Shown here: piece after piece, positions 21,657 to 21,875 of the stretch
Position numbering within the stretch: position 1 is the first letter of the stretch
How the letters are laid out: every line of letters starts with the position of its first letter
DNA from: Savagea sp.
GTDB lineage: Bacteria > Bacillota > Bacilli > Bacillales_A > Planococcaceae
Assembly: GCA_030152585.1 (NCBI GenBank)
Contig: JASLJC010000126.1
Location: forward strand, 1 to 21,875
Direction: 5' to 3'
DNA length: 21,875 nucleotides
Position numbers and translations under genes: made by a program
The notes under the pieces: generated by a model
Told to the model about the DNA's origin: nothing
Database searches by the model: none
The model's input: only the letters and a program-made list of their open reading frames with translations

Positions 21657-21875
21657 TTATGACTCAATAGAATTTTTGATCACTTTCGTTTTGTTGTTTA
21701 ATCCTTATACAAAACCGTTTGTATAGCCATAGACAAAGCTATTTAAAATCTCTGTTTGCTTTGCTTTAAATGTCATCACTGTACGCTTCATTGGCTCACA
21801 ATTAGATGCTAACACTTCTTTATACCAATCAATCAGACCTTTTTTCACTTCTGAAATATCTTCTGACTCCTTCGA
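21657..21875 (-). pseudogene. ISL3-family transposase remnant (C-terminal end)
   Basis: Read from the right edge on the minus strand, the frame gives SKESEDISEVKKGLIDWYKEV, then TFKAKQTEILNSFVYGYTNGFV, stop, GLNNKTKVIKNSIES, stop. The YGYTNGF(x)EGxNNKxKVIK block is the C-terminal signature of ISL3-family DDE transposases. A TAA at 21705-21707 stands where the conserved catalytic-domain Glu is expected, and the normal R-x-S-Y/F-G ending after KVIK is lost, probably by small deletions. The rest of the gene lies beyond the window. The family call is from the visible motif, so the broken state is well supported and the exact element is not known. Confidence 0.78.

Noticed and set aside
1..21875. 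CRISPR arrays, tRNA genes, phage genes or defence systems
   Set aside because: No regularly spaced repeats, tRNA-like cloverleaf or foreign cassette was seen; apart from the right-edge transposase remnant the window is core chromosome.

Overview
The window is the replication-origin region of a low-to-moderate GC Firmicutes chromosome of the order Bacillales. The gene order dnaA-dnaN-yaaA-recF-gyrB-gyrA on one side and rpmH-rnpA-yidC-mnmE-mnmG-rsmG-parB-...-ychF-rpsF-ssb-rpsR on the other is diagnostic, and the proteins resemble Bacillus and Staphylococcus homologues. It is not Bacillus subtilis: remB (yaaB), jag (khpB), noc and soj (parA) are missing from their usual places, and a parB-mscS-DUF951-ychF run resembles the staphylococcal arrangement. 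A non-sporulating or divergent Bacillales genus (for example Exiguobacterium-like) is possible, but the genus cannot be fixed from the sequence alone.

Layout. Positions 1-376 hold no gene. They carry a sigma-A promoter and a second -35-like box pointing leftward out of the window, which look like tandem rRNA-operon promoters, plus the terminator of the gyrA operon. Positions 377-7336 on the minus strand are a tight operon: yaaA (S4 RNA-binding), recF, gyrB, gyrA and an HD-GYP-like protein whose HD motif reads SD. Positions 7337-7553 hold the operon promoter, a degenerate parS-like site and the dnaN terminator. dnaN and dnaA (minus strand) follow. Their intergenic region (8715-8879) contains five DnaA boxes, a GC cluster, a DnaA-trio array and an AT-rich unwinding element. 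The 10239-10702 region upstream of dnaA holds about a dozen further DnaA boxes, giving a bipartite oriC. Two small minus-strand genes of unknown function (DUF2922 and DUF1659 families) lie between oriC and rpmH.

From 11237 rightward everything is on the plus strand. A consensus promoter drives rpmH; rnpA and yidC follow. After a terminator and two perfect DnaA boxes come mnmE, mnmG, rsmG, parB, an MscS-type channel and a DUF951 zinc-ribbon-like protein, then ychF. The rpsF-ssb-rpsR operon has its own promoter and a structured leader. The right edge (21515-21875) holds the rpsR terminator, an isolated hairpin and the broken C-terminal end of an ISL3-family transposase on the minus strand.

Functionally the window joins replication initiation (DnaA, oriC), the sliding clamp, recombination repair, gyrase, single-strand binding, chromosome segregation (ParB), tRNA and rRNA modification (MnmE/MnmG, RsmG), RNase P, membrane insertion and ribosomal proteins. 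Most genes run away from oriC and so are co-directional with forks. No unprecedented multi-gene system was found. The most unusual points are the ParA-less ParB without the ParA-activating N-terminal motif, the SD variant of the HD-GYP protein, Asn at the GyrB position whose Asp-to-Asn change gives quinolone resistance in E. coli, and the DUF1659/DUF2922 pair beside oriC.
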